A stretch of DNA of 7,756 nucleotides from an archaeon (GTDB taxonomy: Archaea; Thermoproteota; Nitrososphaeria; Conexivisphaerales; UBA164): positions 1 through 7,756 of the forward strand of contig JAJZYL010000059.1 of assembly GCA_021798095.1 (NCBI GenBank), written 5' to 3'. Each line of letters begins with the position of its first letter. The stretch's first letter is position 1. Positions 1 through 4,812 of the stretch are shown in pieces. The notes beneath the pieces were generated by a model that was not told the origin of the DNA, made no database searches, and saw nothing but the letters and a program-made list of their open reading frames with translations. Made by a program: the position numbers and the translations under genes.

Positions 1-1
1 C

Positions 2-607
2 ACAAAGGCCAGGCTTCTTACGGAGAGGAAGACGCTCGCCACCACCGAAAGGATATTCAAGATACTCGAGGACAAGAAGGAGCTGCTGATGAAGAGGCTG
101 AACGAAACCACCATCGAGTCAATTGAGAGGTGGCAGGAGGCTTCCGAAGGCCTGTCGAAGGCGTACGAGCTATTTGCGCTTGCACTGATCCGGATGGGGG
201 AGCCGGCGTTCAAATCGGCGACCAGCATCACCATCCCCGATGTTGAAGTTAATGCCACCAGGCTCAAACTGATGGACGTTACCCATTACACTCTGGAAGT
301 GGCTGACCATAATTTGCCGGCCCTCAGCTTAAACGATGTGCCGATCAAGTTCTATGAGGCCAGGGAAAGGCTGTCCGAAGCGCTTGGCAAGCTGGCCGCT
401 GCCGCCACGTCAGAGGACCTGTTGTTGAGGATAGCTGAAAACCTTGAAAAGACAAGGAGGCTGACAGCATCTATCGACAAGGTGGTGGTGCCAGGCCACA
501 AGGAGACCATCAAGACCATTTCGTTCATACTGGAGGAAAGGGATAGGGAGGAGCTGGTAAGGCTTAAGAAGATCAAGAAGACCATATCGGGCAGGAGCGC
601 AGATTAG
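2..607 (+). CDS. atpD: A/V-type ATP synthase subunit D, 5' end cut by the window
   Basis: Subunit D is the central-stalk rotor shaft of the archaeal A1AO ATP synthase. It links rotation of the membrane ring to the catalytic A3B3 head on the cytoplasmic side. The open frame runs from base 2 without a stop, so 201 residues are visible. From family knowledge, roughly 8-15 N-terminal residues, including the start codon, are missing. The first visible residues (TKARLLTERKTLATTERIF) match the conserved N-terminal helix of the family. The C-terminal helix (ILEERDREELVRLKKIKK) is the second half of its long antiparallel coiled coil. The ATG at 89 is internal, because homologous sequence continues upstream of it. 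Proteolipid K lies downstream, so this is the 3' part of an ATP synthase gene cluster. Identification is from recognisable family motifs and gene context. Confidence 0.9.
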   Translation, partial: TKARLLTERKTLATTERIFKILEDKKELLMKRLNETTIESIERWQEASEGLSKAYELFALALIRMGEPAFKSATSITIPDVEVNATRLKLMDVTHYTLEVADHNLPALSLNDVPIKFYEARERLSEALGKLAAAATSEDLLLRIAENLEKTRRLTASIDKVVVPGHKETIKTISFILEERDREELVRLKKIKKTISGRSAD

Positions 608-611
608 CGAC

Positions 612-737
612 TTGGACCAATTTGAAGTTTCAAAGCAAAGGGTAAAGGACCGGTATGAAGACGATAGGAAACGGACAGACTCGGAGTATAAGGACCTGGA
701 GGAGCGGTACACGAATATGCTACAGCTCAACGGGTGA
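612..737 (+). CDS. small charged protein between ATP synthase subunits D and K
   Basis: This 41-codon frame begins with TTG four bases after the subunit D stop and ends with TGA at 735-737. The product is very hydrophilic (starting LDQFEVSKQRVKDRYEDDRK), rich in Lys, Arg, Asp and Glu, has no membrane segment, and is probably helical or coiled-coil. No ATG lies in frame between the preceding in-frame stop at 558-560 and the TTG. An AGGAG at 593-597 lies 14 bases before the TTG, which is long for a Shine-Dalgarno site. Known archaeal ATP synthase operons have a small hydrophilic gene in this place: epsilon between gamma and the proteolipid in Sulfolobus, and ahaG after ahaD in Methanosarcina. 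I infer a similar accessory subunit by position and composition only. It could also be a chance frame. Confidence 0.45.
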   Translation: MDQFEVSKQRVKDRYEDDRKRTDSEYKDLEERYTNMLQLNG

Positions 738-742
738 AGATC

Positions 743-823
743 ATGCACACCGGCAAACGGCGCGCAGATGATAATTATGCAAGTGCAATAGAAAAATTTA
801 AATTGGCGCTATGGGGTATTTGA
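743..823 (+). CDS. possible 26-residue peptide, doubtful
   Basis: A short ATG frame encodes MHTGKRRADDNYASAIEKF and seven further residues, ending in TGA. Its support is a GGTGA at 733-737, five bases upstream, which overlaps the stop of the preceding small ORF and could act as a Shine-Dalgarno site for coupled translation. Against it, the frame overlaps the TATA-like box of the K gene and the product matches no family I know. It may be chance. Confidence 0.15.
   Translation: MHTGKRRADDNYASAIEKFKLALWGI
793..804 (+). promoter_or_regulatory. TATA-like box of the proteolipid K gene
   Basis: The A/T-rich stretch AAAATTTAAATT lies about 25-30 bases before the ATG at 828, preceded by purine-rich GAA that could be part of a BRE. 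Archaeal transcription usually starts about 26 bases downstream of the TATA centre, which would place the start near 824 and give an almost leaderless mRNA. This fits the lack of a usable Shine-Dalgarno: the only candidate, GAGG at 822-825, is too close to the ATG. It suggests K can be transcribed separately from subunit D. Confidence 0.5.
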
Positions 824-827
824 GGAA

Positions 828-1142
828 ATGGATAAGAAGATCATCATAATACAATTGATAGGCATTCTGAGCATCATCATTATACACCCCGCCTTTGCGC
901 AATCCGCGTCCGGCCTGACGGACCTCACCGGGAAGGCCATAGGCGCAGGCGTGGCGTTCGGGCTTGCGGCCCTTGGCGCAGGCATTGCTATAGGCGGTGG
1001 TGGGGCAGCTGCAATAGCTACGGTTGGGGAGAGGCCGGATAGGCCAGAGGTAAGGACGTTCGCCCTTATAGTGGTAGCCCTTGGTGAAGCGGTTGCAATT
1101 TACGGCATAGCGATGGCAGTGTTAATACTGGGTTCTCACTGA
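828..1142 (+). CDS. atpK: A/V-type ATP synthase proteolipid subunit K (c-ring)
   Basis: This subunit forms the membrane rotor ring of the ATP synthase that carries the coupling ion. The 104 residues show an N-terminal signal-like helix (about 5-20, possible cleavage after Ala24 in PAFA-QS), a glycine-rich first hairpin helix (about 37-65), a polar loop GERPDRPE, and a second helix (about 77-101). Glu87 in ALGEAVAIYG is the expected ion-binding carboxylate. Aligned by eye to the Na+-binding Ilyobacter c subunit, the Gln32 position holds Ile and the residue after the Glu is Ala rather than Ser or Thr. The Na+ ligand set is therefore missing, and proton coupling is the better inference. One hairpin makes this the simple c-subunit type, not the duplicated eukaryotic V-type. 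The start is set by the signal peptide and the TATA box at 793-804. Confidence 0.92.
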   Translation: MDKKIIIIQLIGILSIIIIHPAFAQSASGLTDLTGKAIGAGVAFGLAALGAGIAIGGGGAAAIATVGERPDRPEVRTFALIVVALGEAVAIYGIAMAVLILGSH

Positions 1143-1145
1143 TCA

Positions 1146-1174
1146 CTTCAGATCAGTTAACATACGTTCTGAAG
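1146..1174. repeat. inverted repeat between convergent genes
   Basis: CTTCAGA at 1146-1152 is perfectly complementary to TCTGAAG at 1168-1174, with a 15-base spacer. It lies in the 42-base gap between the K gene and the convergent gene ending at 1185. Such a stem could slow transcription from both sides. No U-tract follows it, so calling it a terminator would be inference. Confidence 0.35.
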
Positions 1175-1184
1175 GCTTACGCGC

Positions 1185-1721
1185 TCAAGCTGGCCTGGCC
1201 TTCGGTCCGGACCCCTTGGCCATATTTTCAGCCATCTTTCCAAAGGTCCACGTAACCTTGGTGAGTATTTCGTTCAATTTCTCCTGAGAGCCATAATTTT
1301 CAACCTTGATCTTGGTTATCGTGCCGTCGGCGTTCGTGTCGATCATATAATTGAAAGGCCTCCCATCGGTAACCCGTGAAGCCTTCAACGGCTCAAATAC
1401 CTTGTTTATCAGGTAGTTTTTAAACGGCGGAGTTTCAACATGCAACATCAGCCGCTGCTCCGGGACTATGGTGGCTATTTCATTTAATATGTAGGCCATC
1501 CCGAGGAGCAGGTTATCCTTGGCGCCTCTTAATGCCCTCTGGACGCCCTCCGTTTCGGTGGGCAACTGCGCGGCCGTTATGAAGCTTGATTTTTTCAGCT
1601 TCTCATCTATCATGGCCATAAGGGTAAGATAGGTAAGCTCTTCATCCTTAAGCTCCTTCAGCTTATCATCCAACCAGCCCCTGACTTCAGCCAGCCTCTT
1701 AAGGTCTTCTTCGTCCAACAT
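1185..1721 (-). CDS. conserved-looking archaeal protein of unknown function, 178 residues
   Basis: I cannot assign a function. The soluble product has no signal peptide or membrane helix. Residues 1-45 are highly charged and helical (LDEEDLKRLAEVRGWLDDKL), probably a coiled coil. A linker around 52-65 follows. The C-terminal two thirds look like an alpha/beta domain with ETPPFKNYLINKVFEPLKA (96-114), a beta-hairpin-like segment around 121-143 and a final helix EKLNEILTKVTWTFGKM (147-163). The overall pattern recalls, from memory and unchecked, uncharacterised thaumarchaeal proteins with a similar TPPF...LN motif. The gene starts at ATG 18 bases after the stop of the HAD gene, in the same frame, so the two are probably co-transcribed. 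The last residues (KGSGPKARPA) look like a disordered tail. Confidence 0.8.
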   Translation of the reverse strand: MLDEEDLKRLAEVRGWLDDKLKELKDEELTYLTLMAMIDEKLKKSSFITAAQLPTETEGVQRALRGAKDNLLLGMAYILNEIATIVPEQRLMLHVETPPFKNYLINKVFEPLKASRVTDGRPFNYMIDTNADGTITKIKVENYGSQEKLNEILTKVTWTFGKMAENMAKGSGPKARPA

Positions 1722-1739
1722 CCTGTGGATGTCAATGGC

Positions 1740-2393
1740 TCATAAAAACTTTGCCCTAGCTGCGTCGTTGTCCACCATTTTCAGTACCGAGGGCAGCCTC
1801 GACAGTTCACCTATCATATAGTCAGGCCCGCCCAGGGCTATGGATTTAGAGCCAAAGCCTCCAAGGTACGCGATCGACCTGATCCCGGCGGCGTTGGCGG
1901 CCCGGATATCTATTATTGAATCGCCGACCATGATGGTCTGTTCGGCTGTGCAATTAGCCCTTCTCATGGCCAATAATAGGGTGTCGGGCGCGGGTTTAAG
2001 TTCGCCAGCATCCTCCCTTGAAACGCTTACATCAAAGCTGACGGGCGAACCGCTTAAGAACCTATCAAGCATTTCCCTGCAATTATTTGTAACGACGCCT
2101 ATCAAATATTTAGCCTTTAGCCTGCGCAGCAACACGGCCGTTGACCTGCTCATATTTGCAGTAGGAGCGCTGAGCTCGTACTTTTTTAGCGCTTCAAACA
2201 CCCTAGATTTGAAAGGCTGGTAATCATTGGGATCGGCCCCCCTGAACTCGCTAAGCATATCATGAATGGTACCGGCTTTCAGGTTAACTCCAAGGGAAGC
2301 TGCGAGCGATCTCACGGCATCCCTTTGCGCCTTATAGTCAAGGGTAAATTCTATCAACGTGCCATCCAGATCGAACAATATTAACCTGATCAA
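1740..2393 (-). CDS. HAD-superfamily hydrolase, phosphoglycolate phosphatase-like
   Basis: A cytoplasmic phosphatase of the haloacid dehalogenase superfamily, 217 residues, the usual length for the Gph/PGMB-like group. All four HAD motifs are intact: motif I FDLDGTL with nucleophile Asp8 and acid/base Asp10; motif II VTNN with Thr102; motif III Lys133 in ELKPAP; and motif IV GDSIID with Asp158 and Asp162 for Mg2+. The helical segment about 18-80 is a C1-type cap that would set substrate choice. The substrate cannot be read from the sequence; phosphoglycolate, a sugar phosphate or a nucleotide are all possible. Translation appears to begin at TTG, since a stop lies six codons upstream in frame with no ATG between. 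The gene leads a two-gene operon with the 178-residue protein. Confidence 0.9.
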   Translation of the reverse strand: MIRLILFDLDGTLIEFTLDYKAQRDAVRSLAASLGVNLKAGTIHDMLSEFRGADPNDYQPFKSRVFEALKKYELSAPTANMSRSTAVLLRRLKAKYLIGVVTNNCREMLDRFLSGSPVSFDVSVSREDAGELKPAPDTLLLAMRRANCTAEQTIMVGDSIIDIRAANAAGIRSIAYLGGFGSKSIALGGPDYMIGELSRLPSVLKMVDNDAARAKFL

Positions 2394-2419
2394 GATATCA
2401 GAATTAGGTCATCATCAGC

Positions 2420-2427
2420 TTATTAAT
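2420..2427 (-). promoter_or_regulatory. candidate TATA box for the HAD operon
   Basis: Read on the minus strand this is ATTAATAA, preceded by purine-rich GAAGA. It is centred about 30 bases upstream of the TTG start at 2393, the spacing expected for a leaderless archaeal transcript. No Shine-Dalgarno is visible before that TTG. The assignment rests on composition and spacing only. Confidence 0.35.
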
Positions 2428-2564
2428 CTTCTTCACAAGATCTACCAATATATCCGATTATGGTTCCCTGAGCTGTCTCTGGCCTTCGCCACAAGGGGAT
2501 ATTACCGACCATGAATTAGGTGGTTGCCGGATCAATGGGCCTGAACGTACTCATGATACGCTAA

Positions 2565-2573
2565 TCTTTTAAG
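2565..2573 (+). promoter_or_regulatory. candidate TATA box for the membrane protein gene
   Basis: TCTTTTAAG is centred about 29 bases before the GTG start at 2598, the distance expected for a leaderless transcript. It lies in the 204-base divergent region between the HAD operon and the membrane protein. The rest of that region shows no gene; a 9-base sequence GAATTAGGT occurs twice in it (near 2401 and 2514). Confidence 0.35.
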
Positions 2574-2597
2574 CGCAGTCCGGCGCTGTTTAGACCT

Positions 2598-3263
2598 GTG
2601 GAAAAATCTTCAAGGGATAATGGAACCACCGCGCTGTCTGACGTGTCGGCAGCGCTGGATTCCGTTGTAAATATTTCAGAGAGATGGTTGGCATTCTTAC
2701 GAAGGAGGCTGGACCGCGTCCGTATCATCAGTTCAGTTCTAACTGGATTGATAACATGGTCTATTATAGCGGGGGCTACAGTGGGCCTATTGATCATAAC
2801 ATATACGCCGTACTATATAATTCATAACCAGGCTCTAATGCTGATATTGTTTGGAATTTATGCAGTTGCAGGCGCCTTTAGCGGCATGGCCTGCTATATA
2901 ATCATTAGCAGGAAAAGGACCCCCGACCTGGACGAGCTCGCCATTTTGATTGCAGAAATGAAAGACTCAAACGGTGGTGTAAAGCTAACGGCAAACGCGC
3001 TGGCTGCGGCCGAAAAGATCATAGAAATCCTTCCGAGGACCATTAGAAAGCGGAATCAGGACGCCATCCTCTTCGGCGTAGCCGCTTTCATACTGTCCGT
3101 CATCGTCGTGCATCTTCTACCTTTAGATATAATTGTCGGAGTTGGGGTATGGTTTTACTTCAAACACGAGCTCGACAAAAGTTACGCCAAGGGCGTGTCC
3201 AGGCTGGAGGGGGAGAAAAAGCTGTTCGAAAAGAAAAAGAAAGAGTTCATGGATAGCCTCTGA
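2598..3263 (+). CDS. four-helix membrane protein of unknown function
   Basis: The 221-residue product matches no family I can name. Hydrophobic segments lie at about 49-69, 79-103, 156-174 and 176-189. They form two helical pairs separated by a 50-residue hydrophilic, largely helical stretch (105-154), likely cytoplasmic because it is flanked by basic residues (SRKR, RTIRKR). The N-terminal 48 residues are soluble and end in a basic cluster (RRRLDR). The last 32 residues are a strongly charged helix (KKLFEKKKKEFMDSL), probably coiled-coil. There is no signal peptide. Translation starts at GTG; an in-frame stop lies at 2571-2573 and no ATG is available between. The winged-helix gene follows after 13 bases, so this may be a membrane sensor or a target co-expressed with its regulator. 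That role is inference. Confidence 0.8.
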   Translation: MEKSSRDNGTTALSDVSAALDSVVNISERWLAFLRRRLDRVRIISSVLTGLITWSIIAGATVGLLIITYTPYYIIHNQALMLILFGIYAVAGAFSGMACYIIISRKRTPDLDELAILIAEMKDSNGGVKLTANALAAAEKIIEILPRTIRKRNQDAILFGVAAFILSVIVVHLLPLDIIVGVGVWFYFKHELDKSYAKGVSRLEGEKKLFEKKKKEFMDSL

Positions 3264-3276
3264 TGGATGATCAAAG

Positions 3277-3549
3277 TTGGAGAGACCGGACCTCTACGTG
3301 TTGGCGCGCTTCCTTGATATCATATACAGGACCGGCTCGCCAATGAAAAGGACCAACATACAGATGCTCTTGGGGGTAAATTACCCGCGGTTCATTGAAT
3401 ATCTGGATTGGATGGTTGACCATGGGCTAGTTCTTGAGGTTCTCGATGAAGAAAAGACGGAGAGGATAACGCTGACGCCAAAGGGCATCGACGCGTATCA
3501 CCGGCTTGTAGACTGGATCAAGGAAACTATAGAAGGCGTGAAACTGTGA
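3277..3549 (+). CDS. winged-helix DNA-binding transcriptional regulator
   Basis: A 90-residue single-domain protein of the small archaeal winged-helix type (resembling COG3432). Helix 1 is about 4-18, helix 2 MKRTNIQMLLG (23-33), and the recognition helix NYPRFIEYLDWMVDHG (35-50). The beta wing is LVLEVL-DEEKTERITLTPKG (51-70), and a C-terminal helix (71-86) would serve dimerisation. LTPKG is the usual strand-turn entering the last helix in this family. It is probably a cytoplasmic one-component regulator; no ligand domain is present. TTG at 3277 is the only workable start, because an in-frame TGA lies at 3268-3270 and the overlapping ATG at 3262 is in another frame. It sits 13 bases after the membrane protein gene and about 120 bases before the first palindrome of the ABC region, so either neighbour could be its target. 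Confidence 0.85.
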   Translation: MERPDLYVLARFLDIIYRTGSPMKRTNIQMLLGVNYPRFIEYLDWMVDHGLVLEVLDEEKTERITLTPKGIDAYHRLVDWIKETIEGVKL

Positions 3550-3560
3550 CGCGCGCCCCA

Positions 3561-3565
3561 TTTTT
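3561..3565 (+). terminator. short T-tract after the regulator gene
   Basis: Five T residues follow a GC-rich stretch 11 bases after the stop codon of the winged-helix gene. Archaeal RNA polymerase terminates at T-tracts without needing a stem, so this is a plausible but weak intrinsic terminator. Confidence 0.35.
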
Positions 3566-3619
3566 AGCGTTTGGTGTGCAAGAAAAGAAGTTAGGTTACG
3601 TCGCCGCAAACCAATCCAC

Positions 3620-3647
3620 AGGGCGGACAGCGGCAGGGGCCCGCCCT
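3620..3647. repeat. GC-rich hairpin in the noncoding region
   Basis: AGGGCGG at 3620-3626 pairs perfectly with CCGCCCT at 3641-3647 across a 14-base loop. It is the strongest stem in the gap after the regulator gene. It might be part of a terminator for that operon or of a small RNA; no U-tract follows it directly. Confidence 0.35.
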
Positions 3648-3672
3648 CTTCGTGAGAGTATATCATACTTAT

Positions 3673-3702
3673 AACGTATTGTTAACACGGTAGGCTTTTA
3701 TA
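3673..3702 (+). promoter_or_regulatory. candidate promoter P1 of the ABC region with upstream palindrome
   Basis: TTTTATA at 3696-3702 is a good archaeal TATA box, predicting a transcript start near 3724-3728. Twelve bases upstream, AACGTATTGTT (3673-3683) forms an imperfect palindrome of the form AACG-N3-YGTT, the same form as the site at 4747-4757. The transcript would carry about 310 bases before the ATPase gene, either as a leader or as the weak frame at 3744-4028. A site just upstream of TATA/BRE could bind an activator or repressor. The assignment is by pattern and spacing. Confidence 0.4.
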
Positions 3703-3743
3703 CCATATCCCAGCTCCCCTTCTTTTAGAAGTGAATTAAGGGC

Positions 3744-4028
3744 TTGGTATATGCTAGCTTGGTGCAAACCCCACAACCTGCAGCGACCGGTGATGCCCTG
3801 TGGCTTGTGAGCTTTGCAGTGATCGAAAATGTGGAGACAGCGCCCAACCTGTCCTATATCGGCGGGCATAGCAAATTTCCATCGGGACCGGCCATGAGAT
3901 CGGATTACGAAGAATCTGGGCGTATTGAACACATCCCACCCACTGGCGGGCGTTTTACTGGGCAGGCTATGATAAACGGCGTTTTATCCGATGATGCAGG
4001 AAACGATGGCAGAGGCCATCAAAGGTGA
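3744..4028 (+). CDS. hypothetical 94-residue protein, weak
   Basis: A TTG-initiated frame whose TGA stop lies inside the AGGTGAT Shine-Dalgarno site of the ATPase gene, a layout that would allow coupled translation. The TATA box at 3696-3702 is suitably placed. Nothing in the product is recognisable: no signal peptide, membrane segment or motif, and a glycine/proline-rich soluble composition (for example IEHIPPTGGRFTGQAMINGV). Its CGT arginine codons differ from the AGG preference of the neighbours. Two perfect hairpins lie in its last 60 bases, which fits an untranslated leader better. The opposite strand has a competing winged-helix-like frame. I lean against it being a real gene. Confidence 0.25.
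   Translation: MVYASLVQTPQPAATGDALWLVSFAVIENVETAPNLSYIGGHSKFPSGPAMRSDYEESGRIEHIPPTGGRFTGQAMINGVLSDDAGNDGRGHQR
3971..3988 (+). repeat. hairpin 1 upstream of the ABC ATPase gene
   Basis: GATAAA (3971-3976) is complementary to TTTATC (3983-3988) with a 6-base loop; a bulged 7-bp pairing is also possible. The core AACGGCGTT resembles a shortened version of the palindromes at 3673 and 4747. It may be an RNA stem in the leader or a protein-binding site in DNA. Confidence 0.35.
4005..4020 (+). repeat. hairpin 2 directly before the ATPase ribosome binding site
   Basis: GATGGC (4005-4010) pairs with GCCATC (4015-4020) around the 4-base loop AGAG. It ends three bases before the AGGTGAT site at 4023-4029. 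A stem so close to the ribosome binding site could influence translation of the ATPase gene. Confidence 0.4.
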
Positions 4029-4029
4029 T
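4023..4029 (+). promoter_or_regulatory. strong Shine-Dalgarno site of the ABC ATPase gene
   Basis: AGGTGAT is complementary to the ATCACCT found at the 3' end of archaeal 16S rRNA. It stands six bases before the ATG at 4036, which fixes that start in preference to the second Met codon at 4060. Confidence 0.75.
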
Positions 4030-4035
4030 TAGTAC

Positions 4036-4737
4036 ATGGCGCCAGGAGCAGGTTCGGTGATGGCCTTGGAAAACGTGAGCAAGGTATACGGAGGGGCTGT
4101 TTCAACAATAGCGCTCAATGGTGTTACATTCGACATAAAGGAGGGGGATTTTGCATCGATCGTCGGGCCATCGGGCTCCGGCAAATCAACCCTGTTGAAC
4201 CTGTTGGGCGCCTTGGACAGGCCAACATCTGGGAAGATATACATCAATTCACACGACATAAGCCTGTATGATGATAACCAACTCTCGATGATCCGCAATA
4301 AATACATAGGGTTCATATTTCAGGCTTACAACCTTATAGGGCGGCTCACGGCCATAGAAAACATAGAAATACCGTTGATGGTCCGTGGAATACCCCGGGA
4401 TAAGAGGGAGGTGCTTGCGATGCAGAGCATGAGGCTAATCGGAATAGAGGGGCTGAGGAACAAGAAACCCACATTTCTCAGTGGGGGGGAACAGCAAAGG
4501 GTAGCGATATCACGCGCGCTGGTCGCAGAGCCCAAGATAATTTTGGCGGACGAACCGACGGGCAACCTGGATTCAATAAATTCCAAGGTGGTCATGGATG
4601 CCCTTATTAAGATAAACAAGGAGGCCGGTAAAACCGTAATAATGGTTACGCACAATTTGGAACTGGCCAACATGACACGCAAGATCATACGGATCAGGGA
4701 CGGAATGGTGGAGAAGATAGAAAATGTTGCATGGTGA
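4036..4737 (+). CDS. ABC transporter ATP-binding protein, MacB/LolD type
   Basis: The 233-residue nucleotide-binding subunit of a type VII-like (MacB/LolCDE/FtsEX) ABC system hydrolyses ATP on the cytoplasmic face. All motifs are intact: Walker A GPSGSGKST (44-52), Q-loop Gln96 in FQAYNLI, signature LSGGEQQRVAI (148-158), Walker B IILADEP (168-174) with catalytic Glu173, D-loop GNLD (176-179), and H-loop His206 in VTHN. Length and the phrases ALDRPTSG and PTGNLDS are typical of the family. The matching permease is encoded at 6362, with the surface protein gene between them. Because 75 bases with a candidate TATA box separate this gene from the next, transcription may be partly independent. 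The substrate cannot be inferred from this subunit. The signature region includes a run of seven G residues at 4483-4489. Confidence 0.95.
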   Translation: MAPGAGSVMALENVSKVYGGAVSTIALNGVTFDIKEGDFASIVGPSGSGKSTLLNLLGALDRPTSGKIYINSHDISLYDDNQLSMIRNKYIGFIFQAYNLIGRLTAIENIEIPLMVRGIPRDKREVLAMQSMRLIGIEGLRNKKPTFLSGGEQQRVAISRALVAEPKIILADEPTGNLDSINSKVVMDALIKINKEAGKTVIMVTHNLELANMTRKIIRIRDGMVEKIENVAW

Positions 4738-4746
4738 GATGGTAAA

Positions 4747-4775
4747 AACGATTCGTTATCACGCGCTGTTTATAT
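4747..4775 (+). promoter_or_regulatory. candidate promoter P2 with upstream palindrome
   Basis: TTTATAT at 4769-4775 is a good TATA box, predicting a start near 4799 and a leader of about a dozen bases before the ATG at 4813. Eleven bases upstream lies AACGATTCGTT (4747-4757), a perfect palindrome around one central base and the counterpart of the site at 3673-3683. A GGGGA just before the gene (4795-4799) may or may not be within the transcript. The promoter would drive the surface protein and permease genes. Confidence 0.45.
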
Positions 4776-4812
4776 CCCTGTGTCTTAGCGGTAGGGGAGA
4801 TGGTATATAAAA

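Noticed and set aside
621..634. 14-base palindrome TTTGAA-GT-TTCAAA just after the subunit D stop
   Set aside because: A two-base centre cannot form a stable RNA loop at full length, there is no nearby TATA box, and it lies within the candidate small subunit frame; probably chance.
410..748. Long minus-strand open frame opposite subunit D
   Set aside because: It lies antisense to a clearly conserved gene, its product is Ser/Leu/Tyr-rich without family character, and the plus-strand frame explains the sequence fully.
2398..2415. C-box-like ATGATGA followed by a CTGA on the minus strand, suggesting a C/D guide RNA
   Set aside because: Only seven bases separate the two boxes, too few for a guide, no second box pair or terminal stem is present, and the HAD start codon follows at once.
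3754..3939. Second minus-strand open frame in the noncoding region (61 codons)
   Set aside because: No recognisable motif, odd composition with several Cys and His, and no promoter or ribosome binding site.
3550..4035. Search for a tRNA or other structured housekeeping RNA
   Set aside because: No T-loop GGTTCRA, no cloverleaf-compatible arms and no known RNA consensus could be found; only simple hairpins are present.
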